Of a stretch of DNA of 64,000 bases, positions 33,283 through 41,900 are shown piece by piece. Source of the DNA: an uncultured Rhodospirillales bacterium (lineage in GTDB: Bacteria > Pseudomonadota > Alphaproteobacteria > Reyranellales > Reyranellaceae); NCBI GenBank assembly GCA_902825855.1, contig CADECW010000005.1, forward strand, positions 1 through 64,000. The letters run 5' to 3'. The position numbers and the translations under genes were made by a program. Positions within the stretch are counted from its first letter, which is position 1, and each line of letters begins with the position of its first letter. The notes beneath the pieces are model-generated. The model saw only the letters and a program-made list of their open reading frames with translations, was not told the DNA's origin and did no database searches.

Positions 33283-34293
33283 TCAAGCCCAGCTGGCGAA
33301 GCAGAGACCGGTGCCGGTCCCCGCGGGCGTCCGGTAACCCGGGCAATAGGTCACCCAACTGAGATCGAGATGCTCCAGCGCTCCGCCGGCGCAGATCCAG
33401 TTGCGGATCTCTGAGTTACCCGAGTTCAGCCGCGCCCGCGGCAGGTCCTGCAAGGCGCCAGCATCCTTCTCCTTGAGGGCACGAACCACTTCGCGGTCGA
33501 GCTGCTCGTCGATGGTGAAGTGGCTCAAGCCTCCCGACGCCACGACTCCGACACGAAGCTTCTCCGGATAGCTTTCGACCGCCGCGCGGATCGCCCGGCC
33601 AAGCCCGTAGCAGCGCCGCGGCGACGGCTGGTTGGGCGGGTAATAGGTGTTGAGCACGACCGGGATCACCGGCACTTCCTCGGTCATGAGGCGGCGATGG
33701 ACGAAGCCGAAGGCATGTCCCTCGCCTTCACCCGGCGGCAACGCGTTGGACGACGAGATGTCGAATTCGCGATCGATCAGCGCACCGATCAGATGGTTGG
33801 CGAGCCCGGCATGGACGGGATAGTGCCGTATCTCCGCCTCCTCGTAGTAGCGGGCGGCGGCGCGCTGCATCCAGTTGGGCCTGCGCGCACCGTCGACGTG
33901 CGAGCCCGCGCTGACGCCGGTCCGGTTCGGCACGTTGGCAATGGTTTCTCCGCGATAGACCAGGACAGCCGGCATGTTGTCGTCGCCATACATCTCCTTG
34001 TGATCGTCGCCGACGACGATCAGCGCATCGAGGTCCGCGCCCGACAAGCCGTCGCGCAACCGGTCGAGCGCCGTCATCGCCTGGCGATGCCGGCTGGCAT
34101 GCTTGTCTGGCGTGATCTCCGCTCGCATCGATGCTGGCGCTTTCGCCAGCAGTTCGTCATAGGTGGCTGACCGCCCGTCCGGATGCTGATGCGGGCGATG
34201 CCGGTCGACCTCCTGGAACAATGGCCATTCCTCGGCCGTCATGTTGAGCATCGGCGTATGCGAGGTGCCGGCGCCGAAGACGATGCTGGCCAT
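33283..34293 (-). CDS. Class III extradiol ring-cleavage dioxygenase (LigB-like)
   Basis: This 336-residue non-heme Fe(II) enzyme resembles the catalytic beta subunit of protocatechuate 4,5-dioxygenase. Expected metal-site histidines are in FGAGTSHTPML (His12) and around residue 50-60, with VVGDDHKEMYGDDNMPA and the GGLSHFTID motif near the C-terminal third. Single-chain members without an alpha subunit act on catechols, gallate or homoprotocatechuate. It follows an acyl-CoA synthetase gene by 18 bases. The substrate is unknown; a carboxylated or CoA-derived catechol is plausible. Confidence 0.85.
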   Translation of the reverse strand: MASIVFGAGTSHTPMLNMTAEEWPLFQEVDRHRPHQHPDGRSATYDELLAKAPASMRAEITPDKHASRHRQAMTALDRLRDGLSGADLDALIVVGDDHKEMYGDDNMPAVLVYRGETIANVPNRTGVSAGSHVDGARRPNWMQRAAARYYEEAEIRHYPVHAGLANHLIGALIDREFDISSSNALPPGEGEGHAFGFVHRRLMTEEVPVIPVVLNTYYPPNQPSPRRCYGLGRAIRAAVESYPEKLRVGVVASGGLSHFTIDEQLDREVVRALKEKDAGALQDLPRARLNSGNSEIRNWICAGGALEHLDLSWVTYCPGYRTPAGTGTGLCFASWA

Positions 34294-34311
34294 GGAGCGT
34301 CCCTCCCCGCG

Positions 34312-35835
34312 TCAGGTGCGCGGCAACTGGTGCTTCAATATCTTGCCCGTTGCATTATGCGGCAGCTCGCCGATGAAGCGCACCTCCTTCGGCACCTTGT
34401 AGCGGGCGAGCTGGCCGCCGCAGTGCTCGATGACGGCGGCCTCGTCGAGATTGGCGCCGCTCTTCAGCACCACGAAGGCGCGGCCGACCTCGCCCCATTT
34501 TTCATGCGGCACACCGACCACGGCGTTCTCCAGCACGCCGTCGAGCTGATAGATCACGTTCTCAACTTCGACCGGATAAACGTTCTCGCCGCCGGAGATG
34601 AACATGTCCTTCCAGCGATCGACGATATAATAGTAGCCGTCGTCGTCCTGGCGTGCGGCGTCGCCGGTGTGGAACCAGCCGTCCTTGGTGAATGACGCCT
34701 TGTTGGCCTCCGGCCTGTTCCAGTAGCCTGGCGTCACGGTCGGTCCCTTGATCATCAGTTCGCCGGTCTCGCCGCGTCTCACCTCGTTGCCGTCGGGGTC
34801 GCAGATCTTCAGCCGGACGTAGAGCGGCGGCAGGCCCGACGAGCCGACCTTGCTCAACGCCATGTCGCCCGACAGCAGCAGGCCGATCGGTCCGGTTTCG
34901 GTCATGCCCCAGCACTGCTGAAGCTTGATGCCCTTGCGGCCGTACTCCTCGATCAGCGCCAGCGGCGCCGCTGCGCCACCGATGCCGAGCGAGACGATGT
35001 GCGAGAGGTCGGCATCGGCAAATCCCGGCTCCTGCGCCAGCATCAGGAAGTTGGTCGGCACGCCCAGCGCATGGGTGAGGCCGAGGGCCTTGTCGCTCAA
35101 CAGCCGCAGGAACTGCGCCGGATCGAAGCTGCGCATGACGACGTTGCAGCCGCCGGTGTGGAAGGTCGGGTTGGCATAGACATTAAGCCCGCCGGTATGG
35201 AAGGTGGGCAGGAACACCAGGTTCCGGCTTTGCGCCGTCAGCCCCACCATCATGGCGGACTGGACGGCGTTGAAGATGCACATCTGGTAGGTGATCTGCG
35301 CGCCTTTCGGCCGGCCGGTAGTGCCCGACGTGTACATGATGGTCCAGATGTCGGCGAGGTCGCACCCGGGCGGATCGAGGGTTCCGCGTGCCGCCTCGAT
35401 CCCGGCCTCGTAGGCACTGGACTTGCCGTTGGCGATGTCGGCCGTGTGCGGCACACTCGCGAGCTTCGCCACCTGAGATGCTGCGTCGGTAAACTCCTCA
35501 CCATGGATCAGGACGACCGGCCCTGCGTCCCTGGCGATGAATTCGAGCTCGGGCACCGCAAGGCGCCAGTTCAGCGGCAGGAAGATCGCTCCCAGGCGCC
35601 TGCAGGCGAACTGAAGCTCGAACACGTCGGTGTCGTTCATGCTGAGCACGGCCACGCGGTCGCCCTGGCGGACACCGAAGGCGCTCGCGAGCCACAGGGC
35701 TCCGCGCGTGATGCGGTCGTCGAACTGCGCGTAGGTGATGCGCCGACCGGACGCCAGGTCGTACGCCGCCTCCGAGCGCGGTGCGAAGCGCGCGTGATAA
35801 GCGATCCAGTCCTCTGCCGGAATACCCGACGTCAT
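34312..35835 (-). CDS. AMP-dependent acyl-CoA synthetase
   Basis: This 507-residue ANL-superfamily ligase has the AMP-binding motif IMYTSGTTGRPKGAQITYQ, the GMTETGP core motif, the hinge GWFHTGDAARQDDDGYYYIVDR, and the C-terminal catalytic Lys region PHNATGKILKHQLPR. It forms an acyl-CoA from a carboxylic acid through an acyl-adenylate. I chose ATG 35835 (MTSGIPAEDW); the basic extension to 35913 is not family-like. It is the first gene of a five-gene minus-strand run and may activate an aromatic or fatty carboxylate. Confidence 0.92.
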   Translation of the reverse strand: MTSGIPAEDWIAYHARFAPRSEAAYDLASGRRITYAQFDDRITRGALWLASAFGVRQGDRVAVLSMNDTDVFELQFACRRLGAIFLPLNWRLAVPELEFIARDAGPVVLIHGEEFTDAASQVAKLASVPHTADIANGKSSAYEAGIEAARGTLDPPGCDLADIWTIMYTSGTTGRPKGAQITYQMCIFNAVQSAMMVGLTAQSRNLVFLPTFHTGGLNVYANPTFHTGGCNVVMRSFDPAQFLRLLSDKALGLTHALGVPTNFLMLAQEPGFADADLSHIVSLGIGGAAAPLALIEEYGRKGIKLQQCWGMTETGPIGLLLSGDMALSKVGSSGLPPLYVRLKICDPDGNEVRRGETGELMIKGPTVTPGYWNRPEANKASFTKDGWFHTGDAARQDDDGYYYIVDRWKDMFISGGENVYPVEVENVIYQLDGVLENAVVGVPHEKWGEVGRAFVVLKSGANLDEAAVIEHCGGQLARYKVPKEVRFIGELPHNATGKILKHQLPRT

Positions 35836-36050
35836 GCGTATCCTCTGCTCTTCATGCGCTCCAAGCTTCCGGCCGGTGTCGGCTTTTGTCCATCGCCGCC
35901 GCCTTCGCCGCATTGCACATCAAAAGTTCAGATTGTCATACGCGATCCAGGTGGCAATCATCTATTCGTCGCTCGTCGAACACTACGTCGCGGGATTGAC
36001 GGCGGGCTCGGTCAAGGGCTGACTGCGCCCAACATCGAGGTAGGTCGCCC

Positions 36051-36452
36051 ATGACTGAGATTCCCGCCGTCTACATGGATCTGCTGCTGGAGAAGAAGCC
36101 GCTCGCCCACCTGGCGACCGTGATGCCCGACGGCTCGCCGCAGAACACGCCCGTGTGGTTCGACTACGTCGACGGCAAGATCCGAGTGAATTCGGCGTTG
36201 GGCCGGACGAAGGTGCGGAACATGAAACTCGGCGCCAAGGTTGCCCTGTCGATTTCCGATCCGGGCAATCCGGACCGCTACGTCCAGCTGCGCGGCACCG
36301 TGACCCGGGTGCGCCAGGACGACGTTGCTGCCGCTCATATCGACCAGCTTGCATACAAGTACATGGGGCTCGAGAAGAATCCATACGCCAATCCGGCCGA
36401 CGTGCGCGTGATGTTCGAGATCTCCGTGTTCTCCGTCCAAGGCATGAGCTGA
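36051..36452 (+). CDS. PPOX-class (F420/FMN split-barrel) oxidoreductase
   Basis: This 133-residue split-barrel flavoprotein family member reads AHLATVMPDGSPQNTPVWFDY, then RVNSALGRTKVRNMKLGAKVALSI and the C-terminal VRVMFEISVFSVQGM. It is typical of the TIGR03618-type group described as F420-dependent; in proteobacteria the cofactor could be FMN, F420 or heme. The ATG at 36051 is well placed, with a GAGGTAGG-like site. It stands alone, divergent from the acyl-CoA synthetase. Confidence 0.85.
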   Translation: MTEIPAVYMDLLLEKKPLAHLATVMPDGSPQNTPVWFDYVDGKIRVNSALGRTKVRNMKLGAKVALSISDPGNPDRYVQLRGTVTRVRQDDVAAAHIDQLAYKYMGLEKNPYANPADVRVMFEISVFSVQGMS

Positions 36453-36817
36453 CCACAAGGCTTGCCCGGCCTGCATGGATGCGCAGAGCCTCGATATGCA
36501 TTCCCACAGATATTGCAATCTAGGATTGTAAACAAAACACCTTGTCGATGGTAGGCTGTCCTCCTCTGGCGGCCTGATTGCAAGGGGAAGGCATGAGATT
36601 AGTGGCACGTGGTGGGTCGGCTGGACTCATCCTGAGTGGCAATTTTAGAAGGACCAGGCCGTAGATATCTCGGCGCACGTCGAAGCACGCGAAGTGGAGC
36701 AACTGTTCTGTTGATGCGTCGACAAGAAGCGGTCCCTCGACTGCGCCGCCCTTCGGGTGGCTTTACTCGGGATGATGGCAATATTGCGCATATGCGATAG
36801 CCCTGCGGAGGAATGAG
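36453..36817. other. Gene-free stretch containing a dispersed repeat
   Basis: About 365 bases separate the split-barrel gene from the next Bug gene. The right half holds a copy of the dispersed palindromic repeat (36689-36777). The rest shows no gene. The Bug promoter must lie in the last 40 bases or in the repeat. Confidence 0.6.
36689..36777. repeat. Dispersed intergenic imperfect palindrome, copy at 36.7 kb
   Basis: This copy aligns by eye over about 90 bases with the copy at 46745-46852. Shared blocks include GCGAAGTGGAG, TGTTC-GTTG, GCGTCG, AAGA, GGTCCCTCG, CGCCCTTCGG and CTCGGGATGA. The left arm here is degraded. Confidence 0.65.
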
Positions 36818-37792
36818 ATGCAGCTTTCTCGCCGTCGCTTCCAGTTTCTCTCAGCGGCCGCGGTCACGCTTCCGATCACCGCGAGACCGGTGGGCGCACA
36901 GGCCTGGCCCGCTCGTCCTGTGCGTTGGGTCGTCGGCTATGCACCGGGCGGTGGCAACGACATCGTGGCGCGTCTGATGGGACAATGGTTGTCCGATCGG
37001 CTGGGACAGACCTTCGTGATCGAAAACAAGCCGGGAGCGGCCACCAACATCGCGGCCGAATTCGTCGTCAATGCCGCCCCCGACGGCTACACGCTTCTGC
37101 TGGTCGGCCAGCCCAACGCGATCAACGCGACGCTTTACGACACGCTGCCCTTCAATTTCATCCGGGACATCGCACCGGTCGCCGGCATCATGACCGTTCC
37201 GAACGTGATGGTGGTCAATCCGTCATTTCCGGGTAGCACCGTTCAGGAGTTCATGGCCTACGCCAAAGCCAATCCCGACAAGGTCAACATGGCCTCGGCC
37301 GGCAACGGCAGCGCGGCCCACCTCGCGGGCGAACTGTTCCAGTCGATGACCGGGACCAGGATGGTTCATGTGCCCTATCGCGGCCAGGCCCCGGCGATTG
37401 CCGACCTGCTGTCGGGCCAGGTGCACGTGCTGTTTGCCACCTCGCCCGCTTCGATGGAATTTATCAGGACCGGCAAGCTCAAGGCGCTCGCCGTCACCAC
37501 TTCCGTGCGTGCCGATGCGCTGCCCGGCCTGCCGACCGTCGGCGATACCGTACCCGGCTACGAGGCGAGCGCGTGGTACGGCATTGGAGCGCCACAGAAG
37601 ACGCCAGCCGAGATCATCGACAGGCTGAACAAGGAGGCCAACGCCGGTCTGGCCGACGCCAAGCTGAAGGAACGGCTGGCCGACCTCGGCGGCACTCTGA
37701 TCCCAGGCTCCCCAGCCAATTTCGGCAAGCTCATTGCCGAAGAGACGGAAAAATGGGGCAAAGTCATCCGCTCGGCCAACATCAAGCTCTGA
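36818..37792 (+). CDS. Bug-family tripartite tricarboxylate (TTT) receptor
   Basis: This 324-residue periplasmic receptor has a Tat-like signal (SRRRFQFLSAAAVTLPI). Bug motifs include WPARPVRWVVGYAPGGGND, ENKPGAATNIAAEFV and HVPYRGQAPAIADLLSG. It has a strong GGAGGAATGAG site and ATG. No TctA/TctB genes accompany it. It heads a plus-strand stretch with a BI-1-like protein, a second Bug and a TauD-like dioxygenase. Confidence 0.9.
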   Translation: MQLSRRRFQFLSAAAVTLPITARPVGAQAWPARPVRWVVGYAPGGGNDIVARLMGQWLSDRLGQTFVIENKPGAATNIAAEFVVNAAPDGYTLLLVGQPNAINATLYDTLPFNFIRDIAPVAGIMTVPNVMVVNPSFPGSTVQEFMAYAKANPDKVNMASAGNGSAAHLAGELFQSMTGTRMVHVPYRGQAPAIADLLSGQVHVLFATSPASMEFIRTGKLKALAVTTSVRADALPGLPTVGDTVPGYEASAWYGIGAPQKTPAEIIDRLNKEANAGLADAKLKERLADLGGTLIPGSPANFGKLIAEETEKWGKVIRSANIKL

Positions 37793-37956
37793 GATTCTAT
37801 GACACGCTGCAGTACCAATGATACGGCAAACCGGCCTCACCCAACCGGGTTCAGGCGATCCTCAGGCCGACCTCGGCGACCACGGCGGTCATGGACAAGC
37901 GGCGTCAAGACCGCGATCATTGCAACAGACAGTTCTTCATGGAGATCGGAGGTCAA

Positions 37957-38703
37957 ATGGCCAATCCCAACCTCGGCAGCTTCAATCGCGCCGGCACCAT
38001 CACCGACCAGGCGGCATACGATGTCGGCCTGCGCGCCCACATGCTGCGCGTCTACAACTACATGGCCTCGGGGCTCGCCTTGTCGGGCATCGTCGCCTAT
38101 GGCCTGTTCGCGTCGCCTGAACTAGCCGGCCTTTTCTTCAAGCTCGAAGGCGGTTTCGTCGTCGGCCTCAACCTGTTGGGTTGGGTCGCGATTCTCGCAC
38201 CGCTCGGCCTGCTGCTGCTGGTCTCGGTACGCGCCGCGTCGATGAGCGTCGGAGCCGTCCAGGCGGTCTACTGGGCAGTGACGGCTCTCATGGGCGTCAG
38301 CCTTTCGCTGCTGTTGTTCCGCTACACCGGCGCGTCGGTCGCCCGTACCTTCTTCATCACGGCCGCCGCCTTCGGCGCCCTCAGCCTCTTCGGCTACACT
38401 ACGAAACGAGACCTCAGCGCTGTCGGCAAATTCCTTTTCATGGGCCTGATCGGCCTGATCCTGGCCAGCCTCGTGAACATGTTCTGGCCGTCGGGCACGA
38501 TGAGCTTCATCATCTCGGTTGCGGGCGTGCTGATCTTCTCGGGCCTGATCGCCTACGATACCCAGAAGATCAAGGAGCAGTACGCCCAGGCCTGGGGCAG
38601 CGACACAGCCGAGAAGGTCGCGATTTTCGGCGCGTTGAGCCTCTATCTCGACTTCGTGAACCTGTTCCAGTTCCTGATGATGTTCCTGGGGCAGAGGCGC
38701 TAG
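37957..38703 (+). CDS. Bax inhibitor-1/YccA family membrane protein
   Basis: This 248-residue protein has seven hydrophobic helices. The N-terminus AYDVGLRAHMLRVYNYMASGL and the C-terminal AYDTQKIKEQYA, a pH/calcium-leak-associated Asp motif, and SLYLDFVNLFQFLM are characteristic of the BI-1 (TMBIM) family. The ATG at 37957 has GGAGG six bases upstream; a longer frame from 37891 is rejected. Bacterial members affect membrane-protease substrates and calcium leak. It is flanked by Bug genes without functional link. A 9-bp hairpin follows. Confidence 0.92.
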   Translation: MANPNLGSFNRAGTITDQAAYDVGLRAHMLRVYNYMASGLALSGIVAYGLFASPELAGLFFKLEGGFVVGLNLLGWVAILAPLGLLLLVSVRAASMSVGAVQAVYWAVTALMGVSLSLLLFRYTGASVARTFFITAAAFGALSLFGYTTKRDLSAVGKFLFMGLIGLILASLVNMFWPSGTMSFIISVAGVLIFSGLIAYDTQKIKEQYAQAWGSDTAEKVAIFGALSLYLDFVNLFQFLMMFLGQRR

Positions 38704-38723
38704 AACCACCTCTGCATCAACGC

Positions 38724-38749
38724 GGACGCGCGACGAGAAGCGCGCGTCC
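38724..38749 (+). terminator. Hairpin after the BI-1-like gene
   Basis: A perfect 9-bp stem GGACGCGCG/CGCGCGTCC with an 8-base loop begins 20 bases past the stop. There is no T-tract, so it may be a weak terminator or mRNA-stabilising structure. Confidence 0.5.
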
Positions 38750-38895
38750 CGAGCGTACGCGGCCGGGCCTTGGGGGTCCGATGCCGAACCCGAATGATCC
38801 CGTTCTGCGCGTTGGAACAGCCACCGGGACATCGCTTGTGCTGCCGCGAATTGGCCTGTTGTAATGACCGCCAACCCGCAAGGCAGGAAGCTGGC

Positions 38896-39897
38896 ATGAA
38901 ACCGTTCGTCGCTTCGCTCGCAGCCCTTGCAACGGTCAGCGCGGCGGCCGTCCTTGCCTTTGCTGATCCCGCCCGCAGCCAGACCACGGCCGATCTGAAG
39001 CCGTCCTTTCATCCGACCCGAACCGTGACCATCGTCGTGCCGTACAGCCCGGGCGGAGGCACCGACGCCGTCGGCCGCCTGATGGCCAAGGAGCTGGAAG
39101 CGACGTGGGGCCAGACGGTGCTGATCGACAATCGCACTGGTGGCAATGGCTCGGTGGGCGCAGCCCTTGTCGCGCGCGCCCAGCCCGACGGTCACACGAT
39201 GGTGCTGGCGGTATCGGGCATCGCGATCAACGCCCATCTCCTGAAGCTCCCCTACGACACTGCGACGGCTTTCGCGCCGGTCACGGCGATCGCCTGGTCC
39301 GTCGCGACCCTGCTCGCCACACCGACCCTGCCGGCGAACGATCTTCGGGAGCTGAAGGATCTGGTTAACAAGGAAGGCCCCGACAAGCGAACTTTCGCCA
39401 GCCCCGACCCGGGAACCCGGCTGCTGGCCGAGCGCGTCTTCGAGAAAGCCGGCATCAAGCTGATGAATATCCCCTACAAGGGCGCCGCCTCGTTCGTGGG
39501 CGACATCGCCGCCGGCCGTGTCGATGTCGGCATTTCCAGCATCACTTCCGGTTTGCCCCTGCTCAATGCCGGCCGCCTCAAGTCACTGGGCATCATGGGC
39601 ACGCGACGCATTCCCGCCCTCCCCCAGGCAGCGACGTTCAAGGAGCAAGGTTTCGAGGGGCTCGACGAGAATTCGTGGTACGGCCTGTTCGCACCCGCCG
39701 GCACGCCGCCGGGTGTGGTCGAAGCGATCCAGCAGGACATCGCCAAGGTGCTGGCGACCCCCGCGTTCCAGGCCAAACTTGCCGACCATGGCGCGCTGCC
39801 GGCCGGTCCGACTCCCGCCGCCTTCACCGAGCGTTTCCAGCGCGATCTCCGGGAATCGGGCGAGACGATACGGCGCCTCGGCATGACGGCCGATTGA
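38896..39897 (+). CDS. Bug-family tripartite tricarboxylate (TTT) receptor
   Basis: This 333-residue receptor starts at ATG 38896 with a signal peptide (KPFVASLAALATVSAAAVLA) ending near RSQ. Bug motifs: TRTVTIVVPYSPGGGTDAV, DNRTGGNGSVGAALV, NIPYKGAASFVGDIAAGR. The upstream frame extension to 38770 is unlikely. It is followed after 10 bases by the TauD-like dioxygenase gene, so the two are probably cotranscribed and the ligand may feed that enzyme. Confidence 0.9.
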   Translation: MKPFVASLAALATVSAAAVLAFADPARSQTTADLKPSFHPTRTVTIVVPYSPGGGTDAVGRLMAKELEATWGQTVLIDNRTGGNGSVGAALVARAQPDGHTMVLAVSGIAINAHLLKLPYDTATAFAPVTAIAWSVATLLATPTLPANDLRELKDLVNKEGPDKRTFASPDPGTRLLAERVFEKAGIKLMNIPYKGAASFVGDIAAGRVDVGISSITSGLPLLNAGRLKSLGIMGTRRIPALPQAATFKEQGFEGLDENSWYGLFAPAGTPPGVVEAIQQDIAKVLATPAFQAKLADHGALPAGPTPAAFTERFQRDLRESGETIRRLGMTAD

Positions 39898-39907
39898 GCG
39901 GGACACC

Positions 39908-40978
39908 ATGGGTGCGCCTTCGCCTGCATCGTGGACCGTCGCCGACGTCGATGCGGATCGGAGCTGGGTCTATCGACTGTCCGACGCCGAGAGCGCTGGG
40001 CTGCTGGCCGCCGTGCGCAACGCCGGCGCGGCCGACAGGCCGATCCTGAGCTGGCGGCGCAGCGACTTCGACCTCGGCCCCGCGGTCCAGCCGCTCTCGG
40101 CCGCCTTCCGGGAGGTCCGCGATCGCCGCGGCATGGCACTGGTGAAGAACCTGCCGCGCGATGGTGTCACGCCGGGCGAGTTCAGGCTGATGACGTGGGC
40201 GATCGGCTTGCACTTCGGCGTCGCCCGGCCGCAGAACCGCGCCAGTGACTACCTCGCCGAGGTCAAGGATGTCGGTGTCACCTATCGCAGCCCTACCGGC
40301 CGCGGCTATTCGTCCAACGCCGAGCTCGACTTCCACGTCGACAGCGCCGATGTCGTGCTGCTGTCCTGCTACAACCAGGCGCCGATCGGCGGCATGAGCA
40401 TGTGTTCGAGCGCCGCCACGGCCCATGCCGTCGTGTCGGCCGAGCGGCCTGACTATGCCGCGACCCTCGCCACCTTGTATCCGTTCAGCCGCAATGGCGA
40501 GGAAGCCGCGGACGAGGAACCCTGGTATCTGACGCCCATTTGCGCGGTCGAAGACGGCAGGGTCTTCTGCAAGTGGAACCGCAATCGCATCGAGAACGCC
40601 CAGAAGCTCGAGGGCGTGCCCCGGCTCTCGACGCTGCAACGCGAGGCGATGGAGTATTTCGACGCCGTGTTGCGCCGACCGGAGAACATGTTCTGCATGC
40701 ACCTCGCGCCTGGCGACCTTCAGATCCTGTGCAACCAGACCATGCTCCATTCGCGCACCAGCTTCGAGGATCACTCCGACCCCGACGCCAAGCGCACACT
40801 GTTCCGCCTGTGGTTGGCCCGGCCGGATTCCCGGCGGCTGCCCGCGAGCTGGTCGGTGTGGTACGGCAGCGTGGAGCCGGGTGCGGTTCGCGGTGGCATG
40901 AAGGGTCAGCACTATGACGACGCGCGGCGAGAATTCGATGCCCGCCAGGCTGCCGCCGTCGGAATGAAGGTGGCGTGA
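39908..40978 (+). CDS. TauD/TfdA family 2-oxoglutarate-dependent dioxygenase
   Basis: This 356-residue Fe(II)/2OG enzyme has the facial triad His143-x-Asp145 (ELDFHVDSADVV) and distal His281 (NQTMLHSRTSFEDH), with an Arg about 15-20 residues later (KRTLFRLWLARP) for 2-oxoglutarate. The family hydroxylates taurine, 2,4-D, gamma-butyrobetaine and others. It is close behind a Bug receptor and before an isocitrate lyase/PEP mutase family gene (31-base gap), forming a small catabolic cluster. The substrate is unknown. Confidence 0.88.
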   Translation: MGAPSPASWTVADVDADRSWVYRLSDAESAGLLAAVRNAGAADRPILSWRRSDFDLGPAVQPLSAAFREVRDRRGMALVKNLPRDGVTPGEFRLMTWAIGLHFGVARPQNRASDYLAEVKDVGVTYRSPTGRGYSSNAELDFHVDSADVVLLSCYNQAPIGGMSMCSSAATAHAVVSAERPDYAATLATLYPFSRNGEEAADEEPWYLTPICAVEDGRVFCKWNRNRIENAQKLEGVPRLSTLQREAMEYFDAVLRRPENMFCMHLAPGDLQILCNQTMLHSRTSFEDHSDPDAKRTLFRLWLARPDSRRLPASWSVWYGSVEPGAVRGGMKGQHYDDARREFDARQAAAVGMKVA

Positions 40979-41009
40979 GAGCCGCCGGAGCAAATCAAGG
41001 AGGACCGAC

Positions 41010-41885
41010 ATGTCCAAGGGCAAGCTCTTCCGCGATGCGCTGAAGCGCGGCATGGTCGCAGCGCCCGGCTGCTTCGACTGCATCACCGCCCGCTCGATCG
41101 AGCGCGCAGGCTTCGAGGCGGCGTACATGACCGGCGCCGGCACCGCGGCGAGCCTTGGCTATCCCGACTACGGTCTCGTCACGATGACCGAGATGGCGGC
41201 CAACGCCGGCCGCATCGCCACGGCGATCAAGCTGCCGGTGATCGCCGATGCCGACACCGGCTACGGCAACGAGCTCAACGTAATCCGCACCGTGCGCGAG
41301 TACGAGAAGCAGGGCGTGGCCGGCATCCACATCGAGGACCAGGGCTTCCCCAAGAAGTGCGGCCATCTCGAGGACAAGACGATCGTCCCGCTCGACGATT
41401 ACGCCGCCAAGATCCGCGCCGCAGCGAGCGCCAGGGCCGATCCCGATTTCCTTATCATCGCCCGCACCGATTCGCGCGCCATGCTCGGGTTCGAGGAGGC
41501 GGTCCGCCGCGCCAACGCGGCGATCGACGCCGGCGCCGACATGGCGTTCGTCGAAGCGCCGCAATCTCGCGAGGAGACGGCTGCGGTGCCCAAGCTCGTG
41601 AAGGGTCCGTGCATGCTGAACATGGTGTGGCGCGGCAAGACGCCGGACCTGTCGCTCGCCGAAGCCGAGGCCATGGGCTACGCCTTCATGATCCTGCCGG
41701 GCGTGCTGACGCGCACCGTGGTCGGCGCCTGCGATGCCGCCCTGCGCGAGCTCAAGGCCCAGGGCCGGCATCCGGCACCCGCCTCTGACATCACTCCGCA
41801 GCAGGGCTTCCGTCTGTCAGGAGCCGACGAGTGGGACAGCTACCGGACCAAATTCCGCGAGCAGCCGCCTCGCGCCGCGGAGTAG
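41010..41885 (+). CDS. Isocitrate lyase / PEP mutase family enzyme (intact)
   Basis: This 291-residue barrel protein has all key superfamily motifs: FDCITARSIERAGFEAAYMTG, metal-site DADTGYGNELNV, HIEDQGFPKKCGH (catalytic KKCGH loop with Cys) and FLIIARTDSRAM. The KKCGH loop is the hallmark of lyases such as 2-methylisocitrate, dimethylmalate and oxaloacetate-type C-C lyases. A GGAGG site (AAGGAGGACC) precedes the ATG. It follows the TauD-like gene on the same strand. The likely reaction is cleavage of a 2-hydroxy/alkyl-succinate or malate; specificity is unresolved. Confidence 0.9.
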   Translation: MSKGKLFRDALKRGMVAAPGCFDCITARSIERAGFEAAYMTGAGTAASLGYPDYGLVTMTEMAANAGRIATAIKLPVIADADTGYGNELNVIRTVREYEKQGVAGIHIEDQGFPKKCGHLEDKTIVPLDDYAAKIRAAASARADPDFLIIARTDSRAMLGFEEAVRRANAAIDAGADMAFVEAPQSREETAAVPKLVKGPCMLNMVWRGKTPDLSLAEAEAMGYAFMILPGVLTRTVVGACDAALRELKAQGRHPAPASDITPQQGFRLSGADEWDSYRTKFREQPPRAAE

Positions 41886-41900
41886 CGGCCACCCGATCGC

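Noticed and set aside
39824..41143. 439-codon minus-strand frame opposite the TauD-like gene
   Set aside because: It is a shadow of the plus-strand dioxygenase with intact metal-binding residues.
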